NCBI GenBank assembly: GCA_019096195.1
Contig: JAGTXK010000219.1
Span: 62,001-126,000, forward strand
From: Boletus sp. NGJ
Taxonomy: Eukaryota > Basidiomycota > Agaricomycetes > Boletales > Boletaceae
Length of the DNA stretch: 64,000 bases
Reading direction: 5' to 3'
This document shows, one piece after another, positions 44,096 through 55,448 of the stretch. The notes under the pieces were generated by a model that saw only the letters and a list, made by a program, of their open reading frames with translations, searched no databases and was not told the DNA's origin. The position numbers and the translations under genes are program-made. The first letter of the stretch is position 1. Every line of letters starts with the position of its first letter.

Positions 44096-47000
44096 TTAAA
44101 CAATATCGCGAAGACTCATCGGAACTTCAGGCTGTAAACACTCGTCAATGTGTTGATCCGAAGAAAGGCGGAGGAACGTACGCATTTTATCCTATAAGAC
44201 AATGCACAGTGAGCCAGGTCCTTGCGAACAAATTTGAAATGCTTACTTGTAGAAACATTCGATGGAGCGCAGCATCTCAACGTCCCCGCCTGTCGCAGTC
44301 ACGAAGTTTATGATAACACCGGCGCGTGCGTAACTTGACGCGATGGCAGGAGCAACACTTTACAAACGCTGACGTGAGAGAGGAATGACAAGATACGGTG
44401 CTGCCTACCGATGAGCGTATTCTTCCACTGCTTTGGGGAGATCTGCAAAGTTCTTCAGCACAAAGAGGAGAGAATGAGGATAGCTTGACATACCATAGTT
44501 GATGATGAGAGGGACGTGGGATATTTCTGGGATCTTGACTTGAACGTCATTGACAACCAACACCTTGGTCACCGGCTGCCTCATCATGACTGAAGCAGAA
44601 CTTCTGAATTTGTTCAGAGCTGCCAACTTGGTTCCAGCATTCATTTCCCCGTGCTAAAGAAATAGGTCAGTTCGATCGTAGCATCAAACTGATCAACTCA
44701 CAAGCGGGACCGCTTCCAGTCCACGACTTGCCAGTTTATATACAACGGAATCCAAGGCATTCATCCCGCCGACGTGAACAATTGCTTGACTGACTTCAAC
44801 GTCATCAAAAATGTCGGCCAATGCATCCAACTTCCACTCTCGAGCTTGGGCAGTCTCCACGCTTGAAGCCCCCCTACCTGAGCCGATGATTCCATGGCCG
44901 CCGCCCGGCGCCCCGACATGTGTGGAATCTGCCCGACCCCCGGCCGTGAAAGCGAGATACAAGTAAAACTGTCGTAACCCCCGGGAACCTTGACTCGTTT
45001 CTGTACTTGTGACATTTCCGTCCCGGCGCACCAGGACCCTGACGGGTTCCCTAAGCTGGATGGCCGTCGCAAGGTTTAGAACATCCTGGGGTACTGTGTT
45101 CGAAAATAGGGCGGTTTGACGCTCAATTAGCGTTGAGTTTCCTCCTAGATCGTTAGAGGGCGATGGAGGAATAGCGGAATATCTTCGCGCAGAGTTGACT
45201 ACTCCTGCTAGTGGGCTGTTGGTGTCAAATGAGGTGAACGACGATTGACCCGAGCCACTAGAACTTGGCGTTGGAGTGCCGGGACCCATGGGACGGGATC
45301 TAGGAGGAGGGAGTAGCTTGACGATGTTGAAAACGAATTCATGTAGATTTCGAGCAATCAGCTGGTCGACTTCATCAAGCACCAAAAAGCGGAGTTCTGA
45401 ACCAGTGAGGCCTCCTGGGGAAGTGAACAATGCGTGCAGTTTTTGTGGCGTCCCGCAGATGATGTGTGGCATGTTCTGTTGGAGAAGACGCAGCTCCTGC
45501 GTGAGGTCGTTCGCATTTGTTGACGTGCCTACTCCTAATGCTGATCGGATGCCAATGGGTCCCCCCAAATCTCGAATCATGCGTTGAGCTTGTGTTGCCT
45601 GATCCACCGTGGTGGATATCATCACAGCGAGCGGGCCTCTATTGGGAGGTCTGCCTGTTGTATTGACCACAGCGACCTGAATGGCAGGTATGACATATGC
45701 AGCAATGCGCTCTTGGGTCGGAGGAGCTTGAGCGATGATGTCGGAGCCTCGAAGAAGGAAAGGGAGAGCACGCTGCTGAATCTTATTGGGTGGACCAACA
45801 CTAACAGTCAACTGCATCAGTCCTGAGTAGATTAATTATGAGGAATTGTATCACCCAAATTTGCTCAGCGAGCGAAGTAAATCGGGTGCGAGGTTCAATT
45901 GCTCCCATTTAGAGACCATGGGACCATTGTCGCGAGGGGAACTGCCCGCCCAGTCACTGCCTTGTCCATCGATGATCTGCCGGTCGTTAAATCAGAACCG
46001 CGCATAACACTGGAAATGGCACGCTCACACCAACTGATTCTCTGCGCATCAATCCCCCAGTGACGGATCGGCGTTTGTCGCGTAACGGGTCACTACGTGT
46101 GAGGGCTGCAACATTGTCCACCCTCAGATGTAAATCGAGGTTTCCTGCAGACCACGTTCGTGTTGGAGGGTTCGGAGCACGAGAAGGAGCCCTCAGTTCA
46201 GGTCGATTGGGCAGCCCGTGGCCGAGCAATGCGGGATTAGGACTGATATTGGGCCCGAACGATTGGCCTGGGGGAAGATCTGGTGTATGAGGGGTGAGCC
46301 GACCAAGGTTAGTCGCACTCTGAATGTGTTGTTGTGTTTGTAATGCTAGAAGCTGACCAACAGATGTGGTCAAGGTATTTAAGCGCTGTGATATCTGGGT
46401 TATGTCGTCGGGTGGAGGAGACTGGTTTGGGGCGATACCCGCACCGAAAGATGTTCTAGGTAGAGTCAGGGAAGCAGCGGACTGGCCACCAGTGGGCGCG
46501 AATGGATCCTTGAACTCTGGCTGTGAACTGCTAGCCTGTGACGCACTATTAAATGAACGCTCGACAAGGAAATCCACTTTGCGGTGGACATCACGGAGTT
46601 CTCGTTGAACTTCCTGAGCCGTAAACTCGCAGCGTAGTAGACGCTCGATGATGTCTTGAATGAGGGGCGAAGTTTTGAGCTGAGCATCAAGGTTCTGCGA
46701 GAACTCTCCCCCAGTAGTGAACTGGCTGCCGGAATCTAAAGACGAAACAGGAGACGAGGATATGAATACACCATTGGTATTGAAAGGTGAACGAGACGAG
46801 TTGTTCATGATGTTAACGGGAGGTGTATTGATGTGACCCCTGGACTGCTGGATGGGTACAGAGAAGAATGGGGAGTCTGCAGGTGTCCGTGCCCGTTCAG
46901 CCGTAGTGAGCGATCCGTGTGTATCGTCCGCTTCTGGCAGAGCCTCTAAGCTCCCAATAGCGCTCATCTCGCGGGTACGAGGAAGATTGAATGGTCTGTC

Positions 47001-47294
47001 TAGCTCTGCATGATGTGTAGCTGATGAGTCATTGGAAACGGATTGCGACGGTCGAATGTGGATGTCGGATAGGCGTTCCTGGTTCTCGGTGTGTTGAGCA
47101 GGACTTGGAGAGGAGCGCACAGACCTATGTTCGACAGGAGAAGCGGAAAGCCCAGAGACGGACGCCCGAACCTGCTCTCGGAGTGTGGGAGGTGCAAGAC
47201 CAAAGCCAGTTTGGGGGCCATCATCCTCAACAACACGCATGCTGCCAGGGAAGAAAGGCGTAGAGGCTGGATTGAGAGCTGCGGTTTTCGCCAT
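44096..47294 (-). CDS. Pseudo-helicase: disordered N-terminal half fused to a degenerate eIF4A-like core
   Basis: From ATG 47294 (MAKTAALNPASTPFFPGSMR) a Ser/Pro-rich region of about 430 residues contains one coiled-coil stretch (LIQDIIERLLRCEFTAQEVQ). A standard 52-base intron (45977-46028, GTGAGC...CAG, phase 0) joins it in frame to WEQLNLAPDLLRSLSKFG, equivalent to the eIF4A Q-motif region. The core follows eIF4A closely but lacks ATPase residues: motif I is AQAPPTQERIAAYV where eIF4A has AQAQSGTGKTATF; motif II is VLDEVDQL; the SAT motif is SNT; motif VI HRIGRGGR becomes HRVAPAIAS. The end, GVIINFVTATGGDVEMLRSI then PEVPMSLRDIV, still matches the eIF4A C-terminus. A binding or regulatory role in translation is inferred. 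Confidence 0.8.
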
Positions 47295-47822
47295 TGTGCA
47301 AGAAGATCCAAAGTGCGTCAAAAGGGCAAAGACTGGATGCAAAGCCGGACCAAGATTCGGTTAGCAAGATGAATTTGTATAGCAGATCCGATCTCACCTG
47401 CACGTCGAGTGGTCAGGCCAGTTCCATGCAGAGATGTTATGGGTGAGCGGTCGGTTGACTGGGGGAGACTCGGTGGACTCTCGCTCTCGCAGGGATGGGT
47501 GTCGCCAAAGAACTTGCAGCCAAACTTGTTTAGCCGGCTCAATGTGCGAAAGTGGCACTGAATAGGTCCGGACGCATTTGAACAAATTGCATATGTAACA
47601 TACAGAGGGCATAGACAACTCTGACACCAGAAAACGGACAGGGACACTGTACATGGCGAAACCGTCACATAATGCCCTCTCGAAACGTGAGGTTCATGAA
47701 GTGGAACTGCCTGTGCAACTTTCGCCCATGTTCATGTTGTTGGTCTAGGAGGACCGTAGGTTCAAGCTTGAGCGATCTGGCTCAACTATTTAACACCAAG
47801 TTTGACATGGTGACTGAACTTC
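47295..47822. other. Upstream region of the pseudo-helicase gene
   Basis: This 528-base gap separates the pseudo-helicase start from the end of the RRM gene on the same strand. Overlapping frames are short and not continuous with either gene. It must contain the pseudo-helicase promoter. Confidence 0.4.
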
Positions 47823-48561
47823 CTACCCGAGTGCGCTCATTTGAGCACGATGCAGATCCGGTGGTTCCATCCTTGACCGATAATCATCCAGGCGCTTGAC
47901 GATTTTTTCCCGGACTTCAGGAAGATCGGATATGGCTATAGAAACCTAAATGAAAGGAATATAGCCAGGTGTTTGTAGCGAACAACCAACTTACCGCGAG
48001 TTCGCGTCCCCCGAGGGTACCCCCTAGCCTGCAAGCCTTATGCCTGGCCGTTCTTGATTCGAAAACCACGATAGCGTACTGGCGAACTTTCATGTTCTGG
48101 TGGTAACCAGCTGGGGGAGGTTTGATTGTCATAGCCACCCCACCGCAGCAGTGAATCTTGGCCGATAGGATTTTCCCGCAGCTGCTGAAATGCGCTATCA
48201 ACGCGTTCTCATCCACATCGGGACCGATCTTTATGACGAATCATCGAGCGAGATCGAGAAGAGAGGAACTGCAGCAACGCACGTTTCCCACATACGCGAT
48301 GGAGGGTTCAACGAATTGTTTGGTTCTGTGAACTCGTTTGGCGGCGTCTTTGACGGCAGCTTTTGCCTTGCCTAGCTTGTGAGCGCGAGTGCGACGTGAT
48401 GTCGCATGCGGCTTTTTGGGCTTGGTACCCTGCACCGATACAATTCAGTCCGCTTGCTTGGTCTGTGTTGTTGCAAAACGGCACACCTGTGCATGGGCAT
48501 TCCGAGTGGGTGCAGAATCGACGGAAGCTACAGAGGAGCTTGGAGCGCGGAACTTTGCCAT
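47823..48561 (-). CDS. Single-RRM RNA-binding protein with a basic leader
   Basis: From ATG 48561 (MAKFRAPSSSVASVDSAPT) an intron leads to a strongly basic stretch, GTKPKKPHATSRRTRAHKLG and AAKRVHRTKQFVEPS, then an RRM beginning with RNP2-like YVGNI (spliced YVGN|IGPDVDENALIAHFSSCG) and an RNP1-like RQYAIVVFESR. The last exon gives VSIAISDLPEVREKIVKRLD and stops at 47823-47825. About 190 residues. The basic leader suggests a nuclear or nucleolar location. I cannot assign a named orthologue; Nop6- or Sgn1-like small RRM proteins are possible. Confidence 0.75.
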
Positions 48562-48840
48562 TCGCGTGATTGTGCTGGATGGTGTTGGAGAGTTTCGTTG
48601 TGATGAACTGTGGTTTTTTGGATGTCACTCGGGCGGGCCTTTTGAAGTACACGACGAGGCGGTAGAAGAGGTGCTTGGTGCTTCGAACATGTCAGCGCGG
48701 TGACAGCCTGGAGTGGGTATCAATTGGAACGAGTTGGACGAACAATGGACAGACTGAGTTGTGGACCATCCACGGTCCCACGGCATTATGCAATTTATTC
48801 GCTTTGACGGACAAATTTGTTGACGTCCCATTGCTTTGAC

Positions 48841-49267
48841 ATGGCTGCCCGAGACACTCCCCGACTGTACCGCAGCGTGGCCAGAGAAGTTGCGAGAGCG
48901 GTGAACATGATGCGCTTGCCAGGTGTACGGTGTGATCTGACTTGCTTCCCTTTTTCCAGAGCATCTCGCCACGGACGCAAAGAAACAGGGACATCTCGGC
49001 CAACTTGCGAAGACTGTTCGAGCGACACGGCCAGTCTAGCGGGCCCGGGGCACTTCGCCACGACGTGGAAAACATTGTGACTTTTATGCGTTCGCAGAGG
49101 GAGTACAAGGTAGATGATGCGGTCAGTTTGGAGCGGACAGGGCTGACCTGAGGATGCAGACGCTGTTGGAGCGATACAACCCACTCGTTGAGCTGACGGC
49201 GGAGGAGAGGATAGAGGCTACTGCGCGGAGGGTGGGACTGAACATGCCGGTTGGTCGCGATGAGTAG
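48841..49267 (+). CDS. FMC1: FMC1/LYR-type mitochondrial ATP synthase assembly protein
   Basis: This is a small mitochondrial matrix protein, family member of the LYR/FMC1 group needed for F1 ATPase assembly. ATG 48841 starts MAARDTPRLYRSVAREVARA, with LYR at residues 9-11. Two introns are removed: SISPRTQRNRDISANLRRLF, HDVENIVTFMRSQREYK and TLLERYNPLVELTAEERIEA then TARRVGLNMPVGRDE. The terminal ARRVGLNMP block is what I associate with FMC1. The stop at 49265-49267 is 40 bases before the SUA5 start. Confidence 0.78.
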
Positions 49268-49307
49268 AAGACTAGTACTTGGATGTGTTTACTTGTCCCC
49301 TACACAG

Positions 49308-50510
49308 ATGTCCTCGACGCAAGTGCTCAAGTGTGATCCAGCGTCCATCGCTTTTGATCAAGACGGTCGTCCCCACATCTCTTCCCAGTTCTCTCTCGCA
49401 TCTCTCCGCCTCGCTGCTCGCCATCTCCACGCTCTCCAGCCCGTCGCGTTTCCAACCGAAACCGTTTACGGCCTCGCCGCCCTCGCCCTCAATCCCGATG
49501 CCGCCTCACGCATTTTCTCCACCAAGGGCCGTCCCGCTGACAACCCGCTCATCGTCCATGTCTCATCCCAATCCATGCTCTACTCCCTCCTTCCTCCCAA
49601 CTTCACCATTCCCCCTTCTTATCAGATATTGATCAAAGCTTTCTGGCCTGGCCCCCTCACGCTCCTCTTTCCGAGCGACGCTACCAAGATACCCAGCATT
49701 ATCACCGCGAATCATCCGACTGTCGCTGTCAGGATGCCTTCCCATCCAGTCGCGCGCGCGCTCATCGCCCTTTCCAATGCTCCCCTGGCTGCACCAAGTG
49801 CCAACTCTTCAGGCAAACCAAGTCCCACCCGCGCCGAACATGTATTCCGCGATCTCAACGGCAAGATCGAACTCATCCTAGATGGCGGGCCTTGTGATGT
49901 TGGCCTCGAGAGCACCGTCCTAGATGGCTTGCACGACGATGGCAACATTCGCATCCTCAGACCAGGCGGCATCACAGTAGAGCAGATAGAAGACGCACTC
50001 AACCTTGCTCACTCTGGACATACGATACCCAGGGTTCTCGTTCATCGTCGTGACTTTGTGGATGACGCCATCGAGCAAGCTCCCACAACGCCAGGCATGA
50101 AATATCGCCACTATGCACCCACTGTTCCCGTGACCTTGCTACGAGCAACCTCTCACCCACCTAGTGGAGCAAACCCCATCTCTCTATCCACTCTGCTGGC
50201 ATCTCTCAAGAGTTCCACAGTTCCAAACCCGCCTCCAAAAGTAGGGTTGTTGGCTCCGGCAGAGTCTGTTTTGGCCAAGACGCTCCTTGAAGATCCAGTG
50301 ATTCACTGGCATCGTTATACTCTGGGATCCCTGTCGGAACTCACCGTCATTGCACAACGCCTTTTCGACGGATTGTTGACACTTGAGCGGGAGGGTGTTG
50401 ACCTCATCCTCATAGAAGAAGTTCCCGAGGAAAATGAAGGGCTAGCAATCATGAATCGGGTGAAGAAGGCAGCCAGCGAAACATGCTGGATCGTCCCAAA
50501 TTCGCTATAG
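49308..50510 (+). CDS. SUA5: Threonylcarbamoyl-AMP synthase SUA5
   Basis: This makes threonylcarbamoyl-AMP from threonine, bicarbonate and ATP for the t6A modification at position 37 of ANN-decoding tRNAs. The gene is intronless, unusual here, and gives 400 residues from ATG 49308 (MSSTQVLKCDPAS). YrdC-domain motifs are PVAFPTETVYGLAALALNPD, FSTKGRPADNPLIVHVSSQ, FWPGPLTLLFPSD, VAVRMPSHPVARALI, APSANSSGKPSPTRAEHVF and GLESTVLDG. The linker PTTPGMKYRHYAPTVPVTLL and a C-terminal Rossmann-like SUA5 domain (HRYTLGSLSELTVIAQRLFD) follow. Longer in-frame starts upstream overlap FMC1 and are unlikely. Confidence 0.94.
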   Translation: MSSTQVLKCDPASIAFDQDGRPHISSQFSLASLRLAARHLHALQPVAFPTETVYGLAALALNPDAASRIFSTKGRPADNPLIVHVSSQSMLYSLLPPNFTIPPSYQILIKAFWPGPLTLLFPSDATKIPSIITANHPTVAVRMPSHPVARALIALSNAPLAAPSANSSGKPSPTRAEHVFRDLNGKIELILDGGPCDVGLESTVLDGLHDDGNIRILRPGGITVEQIEDALNLAHSGHTIPRVLVHRRDFVDDAIEQAPTTPGMKYRHYAPTVPVTLLRATSHPPSGANPISLSTLLASLKSSTVPNPPPKVGLLAPAESVLAKTLLEDPVIHWHRYTLGSLSELTVIAQRLFDGLLTLEREGVDLILIEEVPEENEGLAIMNRVKKAASETCWIVPNSL

Positions 50511-51258
50511 ATGTCCGCGTACGTTGTCCGCTACATGCTGTTTATCAATAATTCCATAGACATTCATAGAAGATGACAGCACTCCTTCCGAACACCATGA
50601 CCCGTTAGTCCTCCGTCAATTCCACGTTTCCAGTGTAAATATGTATATCCGAGAGTCACACGAAAGTCACCTGCTGGAAGATGGGCATTTTCCTGGGAAC
50701 GCTAAAGTCATTCAGCTTGTATCAACTTCATACTATTTGCTTTCTTTTCCCGTCCCTGCGCAGAGTTCATCGGCGTTTCCACAATGCCGGCCACGCGAGC
50801 TACACTGAAGCACCGCCGTAACTATCTCTGACATATCATTTCTCTCAAAGACCGCCTGACCAGCACATTTTGCCTCGTGTTTGTGGACAACTGCCTCGTG
50901 TTTTTTTTTTTTTTTGGCGATCAGGTGCCCAACATGATTTCTTCTTCTCTTTTTTTCTACACTTGCATCCTCATAGCTAATGTTAATGGCGCTGATCATC
51001 GCAACCTTGCAATACCCTGCAATCATGATGATAAGAGACGCGATGGTGCGTACAGCAAATTTCTGGCATCCAAGATTCTGACAGGTAACGATCCTTTGTT
51101 CGTTCGCGAACGCGGAACGCAAAATATCAGATCTCCGGTCTGCAACGTGTCGCCGCGAGCTTCCGAGCTTGCTCTGTCCTGGCCACGTGGTCCATATCTT
51201 TCAGCCCGAGCGTTCGCTCCAGTCCCTGTCTACTTTATGCGACGAGTCTTTCACCATA
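50511..51258. other. Intergenic region upstream of the HMG-box locus
   Basis: This is about 750 bases with a 15-base T-run near 50900-50915 and CT-rich stretches, as in promoter DNA. Overlapping plus- and minus-strand open frames cross the T-run and have no convincing starts. No gene is supported. Confidence 0.4.
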
Positions 51259-51640
51259 ATGTCTTTCAATGTAACCATTGCATCATATTCTCGCTTGCAA
51301 ACAATGCGGTGGTCCTGCCATGATAGCCTCCTCGTCCAACGCCTATAAAGAGCTGCCCAGCTGTATTCAAGAATTCACTTCTCACATCCTGTTATCGTCT
51401 GCCTGGACGCTGACGACTAACTTTGTTTTATCGCTCTCCACTGGTCCGCTACATATCTTCGGTTCTATGGATGACCACTGACTTGTCTTTCCTCCTCCTG
51501 TAGACTTTACCTTTCTGGACGCCGGATATACCGAGGCACCCCAAGAGATTGTATTTTTTATTAAGACAGTCTCATCCTCCATCTCCATTCCAGACCACAT
51601 TGCATTGTCCGACGACGCCAGCCTATCCGAGTTCATCTAG
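51259..51640 (+). CDS. Candidate small gene directly upstream of the HMG-box gene
   Basis: Splicing two plausible introns (about 51309-51359 and 51462-51503) from ATG 51259 (MSFNVTIASYSRLQTMR) yields one frame of about 95 codons: CIQEFTSHILLSSAWTLTTN, FVLSLSTGPLHIF, DFTFLDAGYTEAPQEIVFFI and HIALSDDASLSEFI, stop 51638-51640, only 20 bases before the HMG-box ATG. I do not recognise it. It could be a real small protein, an upstream open frame, or chance continuity of frames. Confidence 0.3.
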
Positions 51641-51659
51641 AGCCTTTCCTCGTTACGTT

Positions 51660-52670
51660 ATGCCAGCAACATCAAAGATCACGTTCATTAACGAGTGCCG
51701 CTCCCTTGCTTCGGGACAGTACACCGAGAAGTGCGACGCACCTAAGCGTATCCCTCGACCACCCAACGCATTCATGTTGTATCGTTCGGACTTTCTTAAG
51801 AGACGAGCAATACCTCCAGAGGTCGAGAAGCGTCAACAGAATCTCAGTCGCATTGCTGGTCAATGCTGGAACATGCTCCCGGATACTGAAAAGGATATTT
51901 GGCACAGTAAAGCGGCAGCTGTCCGTGCGGAGCACCGCGCCAGATACCCTTCCCACAAGACCGGGCCATTTCACAAGGATACAAACAGCATTTTGACAAA
52001 GGATAAAAGGAGAGGGAGTACTACTAATTCTGGGCATTCTTTCAGTCGATCTAGAACCCGCCGAACGCAAACTCCCTACTGCGAAAGCATGTTTGCCGCT
52101 CTCCATGATCCAAATTTCTCCTCCCCCGCATCCCAAAACAGTCTTCTTCCTCCAACTCCTGTGTCTGTGGCCCGTTTGTCTACGACTGCTTCGCCCTCTC
52201 CACTTTCATTGCCGAAATTGTTACCTCCGTTTACGTCAGATACACATTCTAGCGGGTCTGGTTCCGAAATACCACAATGTGATCTATCTCAAACAAGTCG
52301 AGATTTAGAGATTGTAGGTATCCCTTCTTGTTCAAAAGCGAGACTGAAGTCCAAATTCTTCCAGATACCGAGTGATATTGGTTCCTCCCAAGAACAATAC
52401 CCCACACTTCAACAATATGAGGATAGCTTTGCAACTTGCGTACCTTATCCCGGCCCCGAACAGCTTCCGGAGCTTCGATGCGATCCAGTTGCCCAAGTCC
52501 CTCTGACCCTACCAGAGTCAAATTCATTCTCACCTGAAAGGTACCATCTGGCGGATTGTCCTTCATCGACGAACAGCTTCGGTGTCACGGCCCACCTTGT
52601 TCGTTTTGATCAGTCCTCGGTTCCCTTGTATCCTTGGCATAGTGACGAACTGAATACTTCTTCCGGATAG
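51660..52670 (+). CDS. HMG-box transcription factor (MATA_HMG-like)
   Basis: This is a single-exon nuclear DNA-binding protein of about 336 residues. The start is ATG 51660 (MPATSKITFINECRS). The HMG box spans about residues 30-105: RIPRPPNAFMLYRSDFLKRR, AIPPEVEKRQQNLSRIAGQC and WNMLPDTEKDIWHSKAAAVR then AEHRARYPSHKTGP. RPPNAFMLYR and the W-x-M-L...EK-x-x-WHxKA core are typical of the basidiomycete mating and development class related to Prf1. The rest is Ser/Pro-rich with no second domain. In-frame codons further upstream lack an ATG. The role is probably sexual development or dikaryon gene control, inferred from the family. Confidence 0.85.
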   Translation: MPATSKITFINECRSLASGQYTEKCDAPKRIPRPPNAFMLYRSDFLKRRAIPPEVEKRQQNLSRIAGQCWNMLPDTEKDIWHSKAAAVRAEHRARYPSHKTGPFHKDTNSILTKDKRRGSTTNSGHSFSRSRTRRTQTPYCESMFAALHDPNFSSPASQNSLLPPTPVSVARLSTTASPSPLSLPKLLPPFTSDTHSSGSGSEIPQCDLSQTSRDLEIVGIPSCSKARLKSKFFQIPSDIGSSQEQYPTLQQYEDSFATCVPYPGPEQLPELRCDPVAQVPLTLPESNSFSPERYHLADCPSSTNSFGVTAHLVRFDQSSVPLYPWHSDELNTSSG

Positions 52671-52875
52671 AGGGGATCGTAAAGTGTTATTCGTACATCC
52701 TTACTCTTGTCCAGAGCATGAAAGTAGTAACTCCAACTTAGTCCATAAACCTTGCGTCCGTGGAATCGTAGCCAGATTTCCAAGTTTCTAAATCAGGACA
52801 CGTGACATCATGTGACGGGGTGTGTGACAAATCGCGAGAAGTGATCTGAAAAGTTGCCAGCTAGCTCAGGATGCA

Positions 52876-54911
52876 ATGGCGAGACGAAAACTTGACGAAT
52901 TGACTACCGATGACCTCCTCAAGTTACAGGAAGGACCTCCCTCAAAGAAGATTCGTGTCTCTACCTCCGTATCTGTTCATTCTGGACACTGTGTCAGGGT
53001 TGGTGACGAATCAGGCGACTCAACAGACGAAGATGATTCTCTGAATACTGCTGACTCTTTTCTGGGTCGGGTGGATGAAGAACAGACTGAGAGTGACCCC
53101 TTGGAGTTGAGGGGAGCCACGGAGGACAGCGGGCGTCTCAAGCTGTCTCCTACGAATCCGGTCTCCACACGTACGCCAGGACTAGCTCAAACCTCAAAGC
53201 GTTCGATCAAGTCCTTCAATGATATGGGGATCTCATCTGCATTGGAAGCTGCCCTTCATCGCATGTCCATCCACACGCCCACCGAGGTTCAAGCCACCTG
53301 TATACCACCAATTCTGGCAGGTGCGGCCTGGTGGTCAAGAGACTCTACCCTGGAACATTCCATTGACGTCAGTTTCTTATAGGGAGAGATTGCATCGGTC
53401 ACGCTAAAACGGGTTCAGGAAAAACTATCGCATTTGCGATTCCTATCCTTCAAAAATTATCTCATGATCCGTACGGAGTCTTCGCCCTTGTTCTCACTCC
53501 AACGCGGTACGGGGAATCCGCTACTGTTTTGCAGTATGGATACTGAAGTCTGATTTCGTTAGCGAGCTAGCGTTTCAAATATCGGAACAATTCGCTGTGC
53601 TTGGTACCTCACTAAACATTCGTACATCGGTTATCGTTGGGGGCATGGACATGATGACCCAAGCCCTTGAACTCGATGGTCGCCCTCATGTAGTGGTTGC
53701 CACACCTGGTCGTATCGTAGACCACCTCAAAAGTGGTAGTGGTGACTGGGACCTTTCAAGAATAAAGTTTCTGGTCAGTCACTTTCTTGATCTCCGTCGC
53801 AGGTGTAGTGATGCAAAGGGTCGAATAGATTCTTGACGAAGCGGACCGTCTGTTGACACCCACATTTGCGTCGGAGCTATCGTATTTGTTCAGTATCCTA
53901 CCCACCGATCGACAAACATGTCTCTTCACGGCCACCCTAACACCATCTGTTGAATGTGTGGCTTCGATGCCTCCAAAAGGAGGCAAGACGATACCATTCT
54001 TTCACCGCACTGAGTCAACGTGAGTTTAGCTTCGGTGCTCACGGGTCCTGATCTCACCATTGCCCAGAGTCGAGACAGTTTCAAGCTTGAAACAGCGTTA
54101 TGTTCTTGTTCCGTCCCATGTACGAGAAAGTTACCTCTTCTACCTTCTTTGCAATCCTCCGGAGGACACATTGCCACACCGCCGTGTACCGCCAGAGCTC
54201 GCAAAAAATTCTGGGAAAACGAAAAGTGGCAAGTCAGGATCTTCGAGAAAAAGTGCTCAGGAAGAAGATGACATAACCCAGCCACCTCCTACAATAATAT
54301 TCTGTACGAAACCTCGTACTGCCGCTTACCTCACAAGTTTGTTGAAGACGCTCTCGATCCGGAGTACAGCACTACATTCTCGCCTTACGCAGCGTGAACG
54401 CCTGGGATCATTGTCGTTATTCCGTTCGGCCATTGTTCCGGTTCTGGTTTCTACGGACGTTGGCGCTCGTGGCTTGGATATTGAAGATGTAGCAATGGTC
54501 ATCAACTGGGACCTCCCGAATGAACCAGAAGAATACACCCACCGCGTCGGACGAACGGCCCGCGCTGGAAAGGGGGGTGTTGCCATCAGCTTCGTTACTG
54601 AAAAGGACGAGCATCGAATACTAAGGATAGAGGATCGCATCGGTATGTCATCACGTAGCATGCAAGGTCACGAATCAATACATTATTGTCTAGGCGTCAA
54701 GCTTACCACTTTGACGCTGCCAGAAGATAGAGTGTTGGATAAACTGAATGCTGTCTCGACCGCTAAGCGGCTTGCGAATATGGTAATTGTATCATGCTCC
54801 CTTGGTTGTCGGATGCTGAGCTTTGTGTAGGAACTACATGACTCGAACTTTGGGCAGCGGGAAGAAATTTACAAGATCAAAAGTTGGAAAAGACGACAAG
54901 TCAGAGTATGA
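52876..54911 (+). CDS. DBP8: DEAD-box RNA helicase DBP8
   Basis: This nucleolar ATP-dependent helicase acts in 18S rRNA maturation. ATG 52876 ([20 protein letters not shown]) opens an acidic leader, then the Q motif ([20 protein letters not shown]). The catalytic motifs are intact: [19 protein letters not shown], Ia [51 protein letters not shown] and [15 protein letters not shown]. The C-terminal [13 protein letters not shown], joined across an intron to [20 protein letters not shown], is specific to DBP8. An insertion rich in Lys/Ser ([20 protein letters not shown]) precedes [15 protein letters not shown]. The stop is 54909-54911. Confidence 0.93.
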
Positions 54912-55448
54912 AAGCGTGACAATGGGGATTGGATCTGGAGTGAGGGGAGTGAGCACTGGTAAGACACTTTGCAGCGCTTTGTGGAACTGATAGGGCGAAC
55001 GTGAAACACAGGCCTTGTATGACAACGTACGCCAAGCAATCGACATTGTTGTCCCCAGTACTGGACCATGCGCAAGCTTGACTTCTCTGAGAGCGAGGCG
55101 AATGGAATGAGCTCGGGGACTTGTGTGATGTTACGTCGAAGACACTCTGATAACTTACTACATGTGAGTAGATCGCCATTAGCGACTTCGGCATTGCGTG
55201 CCGCCGTGGACAGAGATCTGACTCCGCTTCGGAATTTATTCAAACCCCGCGAGCAACGGTGCCATTCTTAATCTGTTCTTGCGAGCAGCGCATTTTGGAC
55301 CTTCTCCCCCTGTTTTCCGTTACGTCCTCTGTCCCGCCGCCAGCTGTCCCAATAGCGCTGGATCCCCCCAAGTATCCGCAGTTTGTATCCATAATATTTA
55401 TCTTGAATCCATCCTCTATCTTTCTTCCCCCCCTTCGAAACAGGTGTT
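54912..55448. other. Intergenic region between DBP8 and the BTB gene
   Basis: This is 537 bases. A minus-strand frame of about 100 codons (55243 down to about 54940) contains FRSGVRSLSTAARNAEVANG, which looks like a mitochondrial presequence, but it starts at a TTG and has an upstream in-frame stop. I do not support a gene. A CT-rich stretch just before 55449 fits the BTB gene's promoter. Confidence 0.4.

Noticed and set aside
46060-46608. Plus-strand open frames opposite the pseudo-helicase N-terminal region.
   Set aside because: They are antisense shadows of a 430-codon Ser/Pro-rich exon, which often leaves the other strand open.
50733-51323. Opposed 129- and 148-codon open frames across the T-run.
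   Set aside because: Both include homopolymer-encoded Phe or Lys runs, lack convincing starts and resemble no protein family.
54869-55243. Minus-strand 124-codon frame with a mitochondrial-like start (FRSGVRSLSTAARN).
   Set aside because: It begins at TTG, has an in-frame stop just upstream, overlaps the DBP8 3' end and fits no family I recognise.
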